Below are positions 18,701 through 26,494 of a stretch of 64,000 nt of DNA, piece after piece. The position numbers were made by a program, and so were the translations under genes. Location of the stretch: assembly GCF_018742245.1 (NCBI RefSeq), contig NZ_CP036132.1, forward strand, positions 925,001 through 989,000. Direction: 5' to 3'. The notes under the pieces are model-generated. The model saw only the letters and a list, made by a program, of their open reading frames with translations, did no database searches and had not been told where the DNA came from. This DNA comes from Bacillus mycoides (lineage in GTDB: Bacteria > Bacillota > Bacilli > Bacillales > Bacillaceae_G). The number at the start of each line of letters is the position of its first letter. Position 1 is the stretch's first letter.

Positions 18701-18947
18701 CCATAGTTACCCATAAAAAAGGTACCTGCAGTTGGCTTTTTGTTAAGATCAGTTGGAGAATTTCACTTGATTTTTGCAACCGATTTAGATCAGTGGGAAA
18801 AGGGTAATCAAGAAATTTGTATGCAAATAGCTTAGAGACTTGTTCCGGCTCAAAACCGATGAAAACTACTAAATCTTTTTTTTCGGAATCTACTGAGGCT
18901 AACTTAATTTTAGATGAAATAACTTCTTCTAGTAAAATAGTATTCAT
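15717..18947 (-). CDS. Large RecQ-like DEAH helicase
   Basis: The start is set at the ATG at 18947 behind GAGAGGTG, giving 1076 residues. About 310 residues of unknown N-terminal domain precede a superfamily 2 core: Walker A STGAGKS ending near 333, DEAH at 432-435, a TAT motif (FTATA) and the motif VI box QEIGRAARS near 630. The spacing and CFQ-like MFQLPALI after Walker A recall RecQ. The C-terminal 350 residues are novel to me (GGSSPEIYIRINSTLMLES near 975-1000) and end in a very basic tail. It is co-transcribed with the HNH gene and divergent from a sigma factor. Confidence 0.85.
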   Translation of the reverse strand: MNTILLEEVISSKIKLASVDSEKKDLVVFIGFEPEQVSKLFAYKFLDYPFPTDLNRLQKSSEILQLILTKSQLQVPFLWVTMEEYQFCFKGQIETFFNTHFIFNNFYDRIFPIFYSFEDSQQLLLDFEDEDENIKSENFEYVSEFYNSLKLIHSKLFAAYTTDLDAIEWIPYYNIDTNLEMHDLGLNNYDITYSLSEDDTDFIQFTLNLLNNQNIKHVEIVHSTNFDAFNNNYLQRLAIIQLLRENLLFSFTKHALTKKSVNEREYIPYLDKYFGYSSFNSLEMYCDPETSKETINIQQSQIIDDILEQVGNARNTGSLRDIFVTSSTGAGKSLMFQLPALILHEKHKYLTIVISPLIGLMNDQVEGLKESGIKHVATINSNITPAEKIDIQRRIANQEIAILYISPETLINRSDIRYLIGDKTKVGLFVIDEAHIVTTWGKAFRSDYWYLGTYLQKLRKEMPFPIATFTATAIYGGEEDMYKETRDSLGLVDPIIYLGKVRRDDIDIHLQAAEKKMTLNEYRKIKFDLMTKRIKKLVSQNEKVLVYFPTVPLIDTFMSYLESSHPMLYKKTTKYHGKLEKEEKHSNSNKFQSGENQVMFATKAFGMGINIKDINNVYHFAPTGNVCDYIQEIGRAARSTNIEGDAYFDYLEHDFSYINSLHSMSTLRKSHLLMVIEKILAVYKEKKSRNLLVNVEDFAYIFNSSNKIEDSDIDGKLKTALLLIEKDFTNIVKYSPFVARPRGIFGREYYRVDNEGQKKLNLKKYEQFATLIVDKSSSNMMPIYEFDLKYIWENKYKNISFPEFKWRFNNSDESLKLPFLQHIRPVMILRYTLNKSLESTLHTIFNTLEKLSEFFGNQALTGTFFKQEDLGNFISRRFKIDKELADSKAQVFLQAMSRTNNFTGNSNVKNVISENDLRGYKVGPNYTDFFNQIKMLITQFIKPDYCISTEEGTYELFVGKNQPDIIEKITVVFGILEAFIGLNYQTRGGSSPEIYIRINSTLMLESISKNPNKYKNHILQGIYDKHAISNEMLKYIFRKQFETQEFWDLIEDYFLGRIPPKVQESIKAKRKKKAKS

Positions 18948-19018
18948 ACAATACACCTCTCAAAATGATATGATATAATTCATTATAACTATAAAAAGAA
19001 TATTCTGGAAGTGATAGG
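18948..19018. promoter_or_regulatory. Divergent promoter between helicase operon and sigma factor
   Basis: Only 71 bases separate the two starts. TATAAT occurs on both strands (near 18972 on plus, near 18985 on minus), so the two promoters must overlap and could be co-regulated. This is inferred from spacing. Confidence 0.45.
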
Positions 19019-19954
19019 ATGAGGAATAGGGAAGTTAAAAATGATGATTTAGAATTTAGTTTGTTAAGTTTTATTGAAAAACATCAAAAGGAAAAACACC
19101 TTGATACAATCAATATGTTTAATTCTTTTAAAGATAATATATTCTTATTAAGTGAATTAGAGGATTCGAAAAATGAAGAATATTGTATGGGATTGATTAA
19201 TCAGATAGTTAAAAATAACCAACGTCTTGTACAAAAAATTGCCAATAAATATAGAGGGCAATCAGGTACACTTAATTACGAGGATCTTGTAAATGAAGGG
19301 AATCTTGGATTGTTAAAGGCTATTGAAAAATTTGATGTATCAAAAGAAATACAATTTTCTACTTATGCTACTTGGTGGATAAGACAAGCGATTACTCGAG
19401 CAATTGCAAATAAATCATTAAATGTGCGAGTACCAGTTCAACGTTTCGAGAAAATCAGGAAAATGCGTAAACTGGAATCTAAAATGGTCACAAATTCTGA
19501 TTATAATTTTGAAGCCATGTTAAACGAACTTGATATTTCAAAAGAACAGTACAATGAATTAAAACTCTATGAGGTACAATTCTTTAATATGAACTCTGTT
19601 AATGCACCTATGAGTGAAAATGATGACAGTGAACTGTTGGCTTTTATAAGTGCTAATTCAAATGATAATTTTTTGTTTACGGAATCAGAAAAAGATTTTG
19701 ATGTCGAACTTTCAATAAACCAAATTTTTCTCAGGAAAGATTTAGAAAAAGCCCTTTCTTCATTGACAGATCGTGAATATAATGTGCTTTCATTAAGATT
19801 TGGGTTAGGAGATGGACATGAACATACGTTAGAAGAAATAGGTTGTATATTTGGGGTAACTCGTGAACGAATTCGTCAAATTGAGGCAAAAGCACTTAAC
19901 AAGTTGCGTACACCTAATAATATTAAATTAATTTATGATTATTATATTGAATAA
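19019..19954 (+). CDS. Sigma-70 family RNA polymerase sigma factor
   Basis: This 311-residue sigma factor has region 2 (YEDLVNEGNLGLLKAIEKFD, FSTYATWWIRQAI), region 3 (VRVPVQRFEKIRKMRK) and a region 4 helix-turn-helix (LEEIGCIFGVTRERIRQIEA). It lacks the long region 1.1 of the housekeeping factor and has an unusual acidic linker (residues about 200-230). It is divergent from the helicase-HNH operon with only 71 bases between, so it may drive that operon. A dedicated sigma factor inside a defence island is unusual. Confidence 0.9.
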   Translation: MRNREVKNDDLEFSLLSFIEKHQKEKHLDTINMFNSFKDNIFLLSELEDSKNEEYCMGLINQIVKNNQRLVQKIANKYRGQSGTLNYEDLVNEGNLGLLKAIEKFDVSKEIQFSTYATWWIRQAITRAIANKSLNVRVPVQRFEKIRKMRKLESKMVTNSDYNFEAMLNELDISKEQYNELKLYEVQFFNMNSVNAPMSENDDSELLAFISANSNDNFLFTESEKDFDVELSINQIFLRKDLEKALSSLTDREYNVLSLRFGLGDGHEHTLEEIGCIFGVTRERIRQIEAKALNKLRTPNNIKLIYDYYIE

Positions 19955-20110
19955 TAATTTCTGAATTTATACATATTATGAAGTTAAAGCTACAAAGGAT
20001 AATCTTAGAAAAGTAAATTTTGATTAGAGTGTCATTACTAATTTAATTAATAATATATAGAAGTAATAAAAATTAATTTAACTCATCTCAAAGTGAGGTA
20101 GAAAGTATAA

Positions 20111-20194
20111 TCCCCACTATCCGAATTCCAAACCCTCTTCACAACGGAAGAAGAAAACTATATAAAAGAAGCAATGAAGCAGTTTAACACCTAG
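20111..20194 (+). pseudogene. 3' fragment of an unknown gene
   Basis: The frame encodes SPLSEFQTLFTTEEENYIKE and ends AMKQFNT. It has no start. It overlaps a terminator that would have ended the original gene and marks the right edge of the island. Confidence 0.35.
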
Positions 20195-20207
20195 TTAAAC
20201 TGCTTTT
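20177..20207 (+). terminator. Terminator at the right edge of the island
   Basis: AAGCAGTTTAAC pairs perfectly with GTTAAACTGCTT around ACCTA, followed by Ts. Confidence 0.75.
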
Positions 20208-20246
20208 CCATTATAATAGAAGAAAAACCAAACGGAGGAAAATCCC

Positions 20247-20573
20247 ATGCCAACCTACAACAAACTAATCAGAAACAAAATCCCACAAATAATAAAAGCT
20301 AACGGAAAAACCCCCACAACAAGAATCCTACCCGAAGACGAATACATAACCGAAATCTGTAACAAAACACAAGAAGAACTAACCGAATACCTAGAAGCAA
20401 CAACAAAAGAACATAAACTCGAAGAACTATCCGACCTACTAGAACTAATCAACGCCCTAGCCGAACACGAAGGCACAACACTAGAAGAAATCAACAACAT
20501 CCGTAAAAAGAAAGCGAAAGAACGAGGCGGCTTTTCAAATCGAGTCTTCTTAATGGAAGTAACCGATAACTAG
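20247..20573 (+). CDS. MazG-like NTP pyrophosphohydrolase
   Basis: The 108-residue helical protein has the all-alpha pyrophosphatase pattern: KLIRNKIP at the start, EELTEYLEA followed by KLEELSDLLELINALAE, which supplies the E-x-x-E and E-x-x-D metal ligands. Such enzymes hydrolyse abnormal or excess nucleoside triphosphates. An ACGGAGGA site precedes the ATG. Codons here favour C and A endings, unlike the adjacent replication genes. It stands alone. Confidence 0.8.
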   Translation: MPTYNKLIRNKIPQIIKANGKTPTTRILPEDEYITEICNKTQEELTEYLEATTKEHKLEELSDLLELINALAEHEGTTLEEINNIRKKKAKERGGFSNRVFLMEVTDN

Positions 20574-20770
20574 CACCTCATAATCCCCTTACAAGCACCT
20601 ACCAAGTAATAAATCACTAAGAAAAAACATAACAAAACAAAAACAACTACAAACACCGTAGTAGTAGTCAAAAAAAATTTTGAAATAACACGCCAAAAAC
20701 CCACCCCTCCTTCCTATATATAGTACATAGAGGGAATTTTCATTTTTGAATGGAGACGGGAGGGATTGGG

Positions 20771-21628
20771 ATGGCGGTGTATCGTAATGTGCAGGTGAAT
20801 TTTTGGCAGGATGATTTTGTTTTGGATTTGACGCCGGAGGAGCGGTATTTTTATGTTTACTTATTAACTTGTTCGAAGACGACGCAATGCGGGATTTTTC
20901 CTTTTCCGAAGCGGTTAGCTGAGATGGAGACGGGTTATAACAGGGAGACTGTTGATAAGCTTGTGCAGCGCTTTGTTGATTATGGGAAGATTCTTTATGA
21001 TGCGGATACGCGGGAGTTATTCGTTTTGAATTGGCTTCGTTATAATCCGGTGACGAATACGAATGTGGAGAAGTGTGTGCTTCGTGAGCTTAAGGGTGTG
21101 AAGAATAAGGAGTTTGTACATATGTTTCTTCAGAAGTGCGTAGAGGAGGAACTGAATGTTCCGATGCTTTTAGCTCATTTCGGTATGCCGAGTGATTTGG
21201 CGGTTCATGATGTTGATCCGGTTTGTGAAGAGGCGGAAGAAGAGGTTATAGAGGAAGAGACGGGAAGTCGCGTGTTTTCTTTTTATGAGCAACATTTTGG
21301 TAGTTTGTCTCCGTTTGCGGTGGAGGAACTGAGTGCGTGGCTGGTTGATTTGTCAGAGGAGCTTGTGCTGAAGGCTCTTCAAATTGCATTTGAGAATAAT
21401 AAGCGAACGGTTGCTTATGTGAAAGGGATTTTGCGTGGCTGGCACGGGAAGGGATTTACGAAAGTGTCGGAGGTTGAGGCGGATACGGCTCAGTTTAGGA
21501 AGAAGGAGTCGTCTGTTAGTACTGGGGAGACGGAGGAGTTTTTGACGAGGTGCGAGGAGTGGGAGAAGAATGCACTGTCAGAGGAAGAGTTGCAGCGCTT
21601 TTTAGCGGAACGCGGGTGGCGGCCATGA
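20771..21628 (+). CDS. DnaD-domain replication initiation protein
   Basis: The start at 20771 is preferred because GGGAGGG lies within the earlier in-frame ATG leader (20750). The product has 285 residues: an N-terminal winged-helix region (LDLTPEERYFYVYLLT, NRETVDKLVQRFVDYGK) and a C-terminal DnaD-like helical domain (VFSFYEQHFGSLSPFAVE, then VAYVKGILRGWHGKG). Such proteins remodel origin DNA and help load replicative helicase. Its TGA overlaps the ATG of the helicase gene. The phage-like pairing suggests an old prophage or plasmid replication module. Confidence 0.88.
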   Translation: MAVYRNVQVNFWQDDFVLDLTPEERYFYVYLLTCSKTTQCGIFPFPKRLAEMETGYNRETVDKLVQRFVDYGKILYDADTRELFVLNWLRYNPVTNTNVEKCVLRELKGVKNKEFVHMFLQKCVEEELNVPMLLAHFGMPSDLAVHDVDPVCEEAEEEVIEEETGSRVFSFYEQHFGSLSPFAVEELSAWLVDLSEELVLKALQIAFENNKRTVAYVKGILRGWHGKGFTKVSEVEADTAQFRKKESSVSTGETEEFLTRCEEWEKNALSEEELQRFLAERGWRP

Positions 21629-22914
21629 GTATTCAAAATATGGAGGCGGAAAAGACGGTGTTAGGTTCTCTTTTAATTGATGGGGAGCTTATTAAGGAGT
21701 GCCGTTTGACGGAGCATTATTTTTCTATGCCGGTGCATAAGTCTATATTTCGGTTAATGCGAAAAATTGAAGATGAAGGGCAACCAATTGATCTTGTGAC
21801 GCTCGTTTCTCGGATGAATCCTAATTTTTTGGAGAATATCGGGGGAATGGAGTATTTTATAGCATTAATAGAGGGTGTGCCTACGACTAGCAACTTTTCT
21901 TATTATGAGGGGCTTGTTCGAGGTGCGTGGAAAATGTATCAGGCTGGCGTTCTCGGGCACAAGATGGGAGAGCGTCTTATTGCGGAGAAGAATGAGAAAA
22001 TTATTGGTGAGACGATTACGGCGCTTTGTGAGTTAGAGGAAAAGGACTATGTATGTGAGTTTGATTTGAAGGATGCTTTAGTTGGGCTATATGAGGAGCT
22101 TCATCAAGATACGAAAGAGAATACTGGTATTGAGACTGGTTATACATCGTTAAATAAGATGACGTGCGGATTGCAGGAAGGTGATTTTGTCGTTCTTGGA
22201 GCGCGTCCTTCTATGGGAAAAACGGCGTTTGCGTTAAATATTGCACTGCATGCGGCGAAGTCTGGAGCGGCAGTTGGATTGTTTTCGTTAGAGATGAGTA
22301 GTAAGCAATTGCTAAAAAGGCTGGCGTCTTGTGCGGGCGAAGTGTCAGGAGGTAGGCTGAAAAATCCGAAGCATCGTTTTACGATAGAAGACTGGGAAAA
22401 GGTGAGTAGGGCGTTTGCGGAGATTGGTGAGTTGCCACTTGAGATTTATGATAAGGCAGGCATTACAATGCAAGATATTTGGATGCAGACTCGTAAGTTA
22501 AAGAGGAAGCACGGTGATAAAAAGCTGTTAGTTATTGTAGATTATTTGCAGCTTATTACGGGCGATCCGAAGCATAAGGGTAATCGATTTCAAGAGATTA
22601 GTGAGATTTCTCGTAAGCTTAAGTTATTAGCGCGTGATTTACATGTTTGTATAGTAGCATTGTCACAATTGTCTCGTTCCGTAGAATCACGTCAAGATAA
22701 GCGTCCGCTTTTATCGGATTTAAGAGAGACGGGACAAATTGAGCAAGATGCGGATGTCATTATGCTTATGTATCGTGAGGATTATTATGATAAGGAAACG
22801 ATGCAGAAAGAGATGACGGAGATCCATGTGGCGAAGCATCGGAATGGACCTGTGGGTAGTTTTAAGCTGAGGTTTTTGAAGGAGTTTGGGCGGTTTGTGG
22901 AAGGGGGGAATTAA
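21625..22914 (+). CDS. DnaB-type replicative DNA helicase
   Basis: The ATG at 21625 overlaps the preceding TGA. The 429-residue protein has a DnaB N-terminal domain (NMEAEKTVLGSLLIDGELI) and a RecA-like motor with Walker A GARPSMGKTAFALN, the SLEMSSKQL motif, Walker B LLVIVDYLQLI and the QLSRSVESR region with an arginine finger. It would unwind DNA 5' to 3' at a fork as a hexamer. With the DnaD-like gene it forms a two-gene replication initiation unit separate from the main chromosomal set. Confidence 0.92.
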   Translation: MSIQNMEAEKTVLGSLLIDGELIKECRLTEHYFSMPVHKSIFRLMRKIEDEGQPIDLVTLVSRMNPNFLENIGGMEYFIALIEGVPTTSNFSYYEGLVRGAWKMYQAGVLGHKMGERLIAEKNEKIIGETITALCELEEKDYVCEFDLKDALVGLYEELHQDTKENTGIETGYTSLNKMTCGLQEGDFVVLGARPSMGKTAFALNIALHAAKSGAAVGLFSLEMSSKQLLKRLASCAGEVSGGRLKNPKHRFTIEDWEKVSRAFAEIGELPLEIYDKAGITMQDIWMQTRKLKRKHGDKKLLVIVDYLQLITGDPKHKGNRFQEISEISRKLKLLARDLHVCIVALSQLSRSVESRQDKRPLLSDLRETGQIEQDADVIMLMYREDYYDKETMQKEMTEIHVAKHRNGPVGSFKLRFLKEFGRFVEGGN

Positions 22915-23453
22915 GTGCTGAGAAAAAAGTTGCGAATCATTATATTACTTGTTTTGGTTGTCGGAATAGGCGTAATTGGTTATAGATTACTAGGCCCTTT
23001 TATAGATGGGCGAAGTATTATTATAGCCATACTGCTTTTACAGATCTTTCAAATGAATCGATTGGAAAGATGAAGCTTCATGATAATATTTCTAAAGATT
23101 CTTTTAGAGAACAATATGGTGAGCCTATCGGCAAGAAAGAGAACGTATTATATGATTATTACTCTTGGGAGAACGGAGTAGAAACGGCTTCGATTATGAA
23201 AGGAAAAGAGAAGGGGAAGATTGTTCGTTTAATAATTGGAGAAAATACAGACCTTAAGACGGCAAAAGGGATCGGGCTTGGTAGTACGAAGCAGGATGTT
23301 ATTAATTCGTACGGTTCGAATTATTATGAACGGACGGAACAGGGTACTACTATTATTGGCTATGCTGATCATAAACTTCATATAACAATTGAGTTTTGGT
23401 TAGGAGAAGGGAAGGTAGGGCATATTCGTTTGGACGATGCGGATGTTGAATAA
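22915..23453 (+). pseudogene. Frameshifted signal-anchored protein
   Basis: A GTG at 22915 (ribosome site AAGGGGGGA) opens a frame with a hydrophobic N-terminus (KLRIIILLVLVVGIGVIGY). Near 23010-23020 the coding sense passes to another frame that encodes YYYSHTAFTDLSNES, then NISKDSFREQYGEPIGKKEN and GLGSTKQDVINSYGS to 23453. A one-base shift in the ATTATTAT stretch explains this. The mature part looks like a small BLIP/SmpA-type periplasmic-facing domain. It follows the helicase gene directly. Confidence 0.6.
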
Positions 23454-23567
23454 GAGCAGTGTTTATATTACGCCTTTTTTATGTCTTGTGACATAATGTG
23501 ACAAATTTTGAGTCGGAGCTTTGTTAAGATTGGCTTGGGAATATTGCGTTATATGTAATGGGAGGTA

Positions 23568-23894
23568 ATTAAAATATTAAAAAAGTTAGGGATAATTGTT
23601 TGAGGTAGTGCTTTGGGATTAAATTTAGTAGCTTGTGATGATTCTATAAAAGAAGCTGCTAATAAGACAGGTGATCCTTTAACTGGTGACGGTGGGGATA
23701 CATACGAAGATGGGATCGCGAAGTTTGGAGAACCGGATAATAAAGCGGAATCTCAAGCTGGGGATATTAAAATGATTATTGCTAGATGGTCAAAAAATAT
23801 TAATGGTGACCTTGGAGCGAATGTTAATGTTACATTTACTGAAAAAGATGGACAAAAACTTGCTACGAGCAAAGCACAAATGGGAATGAAATAA
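23568..23894 (+). pseudogene. DUF3862-like lipoprotein with lost start and TGA
   Basis: GGAGGTA precedes ATT AAA ATA at 23568, where related lipoproteins have ATG, and a TGA at 23601-23603 breaks the signal peptide before SALGLNLVACDD (lipobox LVAC). The mature part (DTYEDGIAKFGEPDNKAES, then NVNVTFTEKDG) is intact and resembles DUF3862. Translation from the TTG at 23613 would leave a truncated signal, so export is doubtful. Confidence 0.6.
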
Positions 23895-23915
23895 AGGAAG
23901 GATAGGATATTCAAA

Positions 23916-24260
23916 ATGAAACGTACAACAGAATTTGTATTAGGACTTATTGGTGGTATTTTCGGTATTTTATGCGCATTTATTGCGTTATTTATTGGTG
24001 GGCTTGGTTCTGCTTTAGATGCGGATGGAGCCAATACACTTATCGGTTTAGGATGGGGAAGTGTTCTTCTCTCTATATTAGGAATTTGTGGATCTGTTGT
24101 AGTGAAGAATAGAGCTAAGCTTGGCGGTGCGATGATGACAATCGCTGCAGTTGGTGGATTAATTTGTATTTCTTTCTTTTATATTTTACCAGCCATTCTC
24201 CTATTTATTGGTGGGCTAATGGGGATTTTGCGTAAAGAGAAAGTGCTAGTTTCTGCATAA
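23916..24260 (+). CDS. DUF4064-type membrane protein
   Basis: The 114-residue protein has three to four hydrophobic segments (residues 8-28, 40-60, 70-90, 90-106) rich in Gly and begins KRTTEFVLGLIGGIFGI, typical of the DUF4064 family. The function is unknown. It lies 22 bases after the broken lipoprotein and was probably co-transcribed with it. Confidence 0.75.
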   Translation: MKRTTEFVLGLIGGIFGILCAFIALFIGGLGSALDADGANTLIGLGWGSVLLSILGICGSVVVKNRAKLGGAMMTIAAVGGLICISFFYILPAILLFIGGLMGILRKEKVLVSA

Positions 24261-24319
24261 TGAAGGGGAACTGTTATATGCAGTTCATCTAGTCTATGTA
24301 AAACAATAGGTTGAAAATC

Positions 24320-24362
24320 TAAATGCCCGACTATTATATGGAATAATAGTCGGGCATTTGTT
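24320..24362. terminator. Terminator between convergent genes
   Basis: AATGCCCGACTATTAT pairs with ATAATAGTCGGGCATT around a short loop; it can serve both the DUF4064 gene and the EamA gene. Confidence 0.8.
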
Positions 24363-24394
24363 TTTTCTAATGAACCGCAGATGTATGTAGTTAC

Positions 24395-25282
24395 CTATTC
24401 TATATTCTTTTTATAACTCACCCGCAACAACCCCTTAAAATCCACCTCAGCAATCAACACACTTAACAGTATAAGCGTTGCCCCTAAGTATCCTTTCCCT
24501 GTGAGCGTTTCACCTGTGAAGAAGAAGGCAAACCCTGCGGAAAAGACAGGTTCTAATGAAAAGATAAGTCCTGTATGTGTAGGCGTAGTGTATTGCTGGG
24601 CGATAACTTGCACAATGAATGCGACTGCGGTGCAAAATATGCTTAAGGCTAAGATGATCAGCCATGAGTCGATAGTGCCAGGAAGTTTTGGGGTTTCCAT
24701 CACTAATGAAAAAATAAGACTAAATAGGCCGACAAAACCAAGTTGTACTACCCCAAGTGCAATTGAATTCACATGTTTCGTTACGCTTCCAGTAATGATG
24801 ACGTGAATCGCATAAAATAAGGCAGACAGTATGCAAAAGATATCGCCGTTACCGATCTTGAATTCACTAGTTAATGTTAGTAAGCCGATTCCTATTATCG
24901 TTAACACAATTCCTAATATAACTTTCTTTTCAGGAATGTGTTTTAAAAATATAGCTGATAATATTGGAATGAAAATGACTGTGAGACATAGTAAGAAACC
25001 TGCATTAGATACACTTGTATACTTTGTACCGAATGTCGCAAAAATATAGACGATAAATAAAACGGAAGCCAATATAAATGCATATTTTACAGTTTTAAAA
25101 TCAACTTTGAATAAATGTTTGTAAAATATTAAACCTGATAAAAGAAAGGCAATAATAAATCGTAATGCGATTAAATTATATTCTTCTATGTCATCAAGTC
25201 CAAGCTTTGTAAGTAGGATGGATGCACCCCAAAAAAATGTAACTAGTAGTAGCATTAAATCAGCTTTTAATTGAATTCTCAT
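24395..25282 (-). CDS. EamA/DMT-family permease
   Basis: The start at 25282 is chosen from the GAGGGAATAG site just upstream, giving 295 residues. About ten membrane helices fall into two EamA repeats, with the family pattern FFWGASILLTKLGLDD near the start and LEPVFSAGFAFFFTGETLT near the end of the second repeat. Members export amino acids or metabolites; the substrate cannot be told. It stands alone. Confidence 0.85.
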   Translation of the reverse strand: MRIQLKADLMLLLVTFFWGASILLTKLGLDDIEEYNLIALRFIIAFLLSGLIFYKHLFKVDFKTVKYAFILASVLFIVYIFATFGTKYTSVSNAGFLLCLTVIFIPILSAIFLKHIPEKKVILGIVLTIIGIGLLTLTSEFKIGNGDIFCILSALFYAIHVIITGSVTKHVNSIALGVVQLGFVGLFSLIFSLVMETPKLPGTIDSWLIILALSIFCTAVAFIVQVIAQQYTTPTHTGLIFSLEPVFSAGFAFFFTGETLTGKGYLGATLILLSVLIAEVDFKGLLRVSYKKNIE

Positions 25283-25372
25283 TTCTATTCCCTCGTTATG
25301 TATAATTTGTAATACCCGTAGCTCCATTGTTTATTTTAATATTAATTCTGAATATTTGGAACAAAAATTTAT

Positions 25373-25569
25373 CGACGCATTTTTCTCCATCAAATGGTGT
25401 GGAATCAAAAACGAAATCATACCAATTGATGGACGATGTGATGAAGCCTTTTAATCCTCTTTTGAAGCGATTTTATGAGTAGCTTGGAAGAGCGATGGTG
25501 CGAGTTGGGAAAGATGGATATTCCCATTCGGTTATTGAAAGTTCGGATTTGAAGAAGCTCGGTATGTAA
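25373..25569 (+). pseudogene. 3' remnant of an unknown gene with internal stop
   Basis: The frame encodes FSPSNGVESKTKSYQLMD, then PFNPLLKRFYE, a TAG at 25480-25482, and RAMVRVGKDGYSHSVIESS to a TAA. It has no start. Sequence is coding-like but not recognised. Confidence 0.45.
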
Positions 25570-25581
25570 TAGTATGTATAT

Positions 25582-25615
25582 AAAAAAACGCCTATTTCAT
25601 ATGGGCGTTTTTTTG
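25582..25615. terminator. Terminator upstream of the TetR gene end
   Basis: AAAAAACGCC pairs with GGGCGTTTTTT around TATTTCATAT; it works in both directions. Confidence 0.8.
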
Positions 25616-25624
25616 ATGTTGAAG

Positions 25625-26200
25625 TTATTCCTTTTCAAACTGAAAAATATCCCGATTAATGAGTTGGTGGAAATGTTGATCCATTTCTGCCGCAGAAACT
25701 TTTCTTTCATTTTGAAACCACCATGTGCTTAATGAGGTGATTACTCCTGAATAAAATTCAGTGATTAAATCATTTGGCATCGTATGGTTTTTGCAAAGTT
25801 GATTTAACGCTTCTGTTTCTTGTTTTCTTGTTTCGTGACTTAAATAATGTATGCGGCTATTAAATTGTTCATCAGACATTTGCGTCTCTAATATTTTACC
25901 GATTTCTTCATGATGTAGGAATTGTTCCATTACTTGAAATGGCTTACTTAAACGATATGAAATCGGTATTTCAGCAATCATCGTTCCATATCGTTTAAAT
26001 CCAAATGCTAATAAAGCATCTTTATCTTCAAAATGTTTATAAAAGGTTGTTCGGTGTACCATCGCGCGATCACATATTTGGTTAATGGTGATAGAACTAT
26101 ATTTCTGTTTTGATTGCGTCATTAATTCAAATAAGGAATCCCACAGTAATTTATGTGTACGTCTAATACGTAAATCAAGCTGTTTTTCACTATCGTTCAT
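25625..26200 (-). CDS. TetR/AcrR-family repressor
   Basis: The 191-residue protein has an N-terminal TetR helix-turn-helix (SITINQICDRAMVHRTTFYK, then HFEDKDALLAFG) and a helical ligand-binding region. It is divergent from an MFS efflux gene, which is its likely target. Matching half-sites TGTAGATTAA and TTAATCTACA lie at 26219-26228 and 26261-26270. Confidence 0.85.
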   Translation of the reverse strand: MNDSEKQLDLRIRRTHKLLWDSLFELMTQSKQKYSSITINQICDRAMVHRTTFYKHFEDKDALLAFGFKRYGTMIAEIPISYRLSKPFQVMEQFLHHEEIGKILETQMSDEQFNSRIHYLSHETRKQETEALNQLCKNHTMPNDLITEFYSGVITSLSTWWFQNERKVSAAEMDQHFHQLINRDIFQFEKE

Positions 26201-26218
26201 CTACAATTCTCCTTTTTT

Positions 26219-26270
26219 GTAGATTAAATATACAATGGTTTTAAATTGATTCTCCCTTTTTAATCTACAT
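26219..26270. promoter_or_regulatory. Putative TetR operator half-sites
   Basis: TGTAGATTAA and TTAATCTACA form a perfect inverted pair separated by 32 bases just upstream of the tetR start. The spacing is long for one dimer, so these may be two related sites. Confidence 0.45.
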
Positions 26271-26297
26271 ATGTATATTATATTACATGTGTTCCGG

Positions 26298-26454
26298 TTT
26301 ATCCCGCATTAACGGGCAGTAAAACTCCCACCTCAAAATTCGGCTGGAGCAAAGAAGTTAGGTGGGAGATCAACTGCCCGTAAAAGCCCGATTGGTTCAA
26401 CTAATAATCAGTGGGGGATGAACAACCCCCCCACTGATTAAAGTTTCACTTTAT
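26298..26454. repeat. bcr1 repeat, copy 2
   Basis: This 157-bp element matches copy 1 at 6540-6699 along its length, keeps TTTAT at both ends and the stem CAGTGGGGG/CCCCCACTG. It sits between the putative TetR operator and the MFS start, about 40 bases before the ATG. Confidence 0.85.
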
Positions 26455-26494
26455 ATAAAGCATTTTAAGTAAAAAACAGGAGGAGAATCAATAC

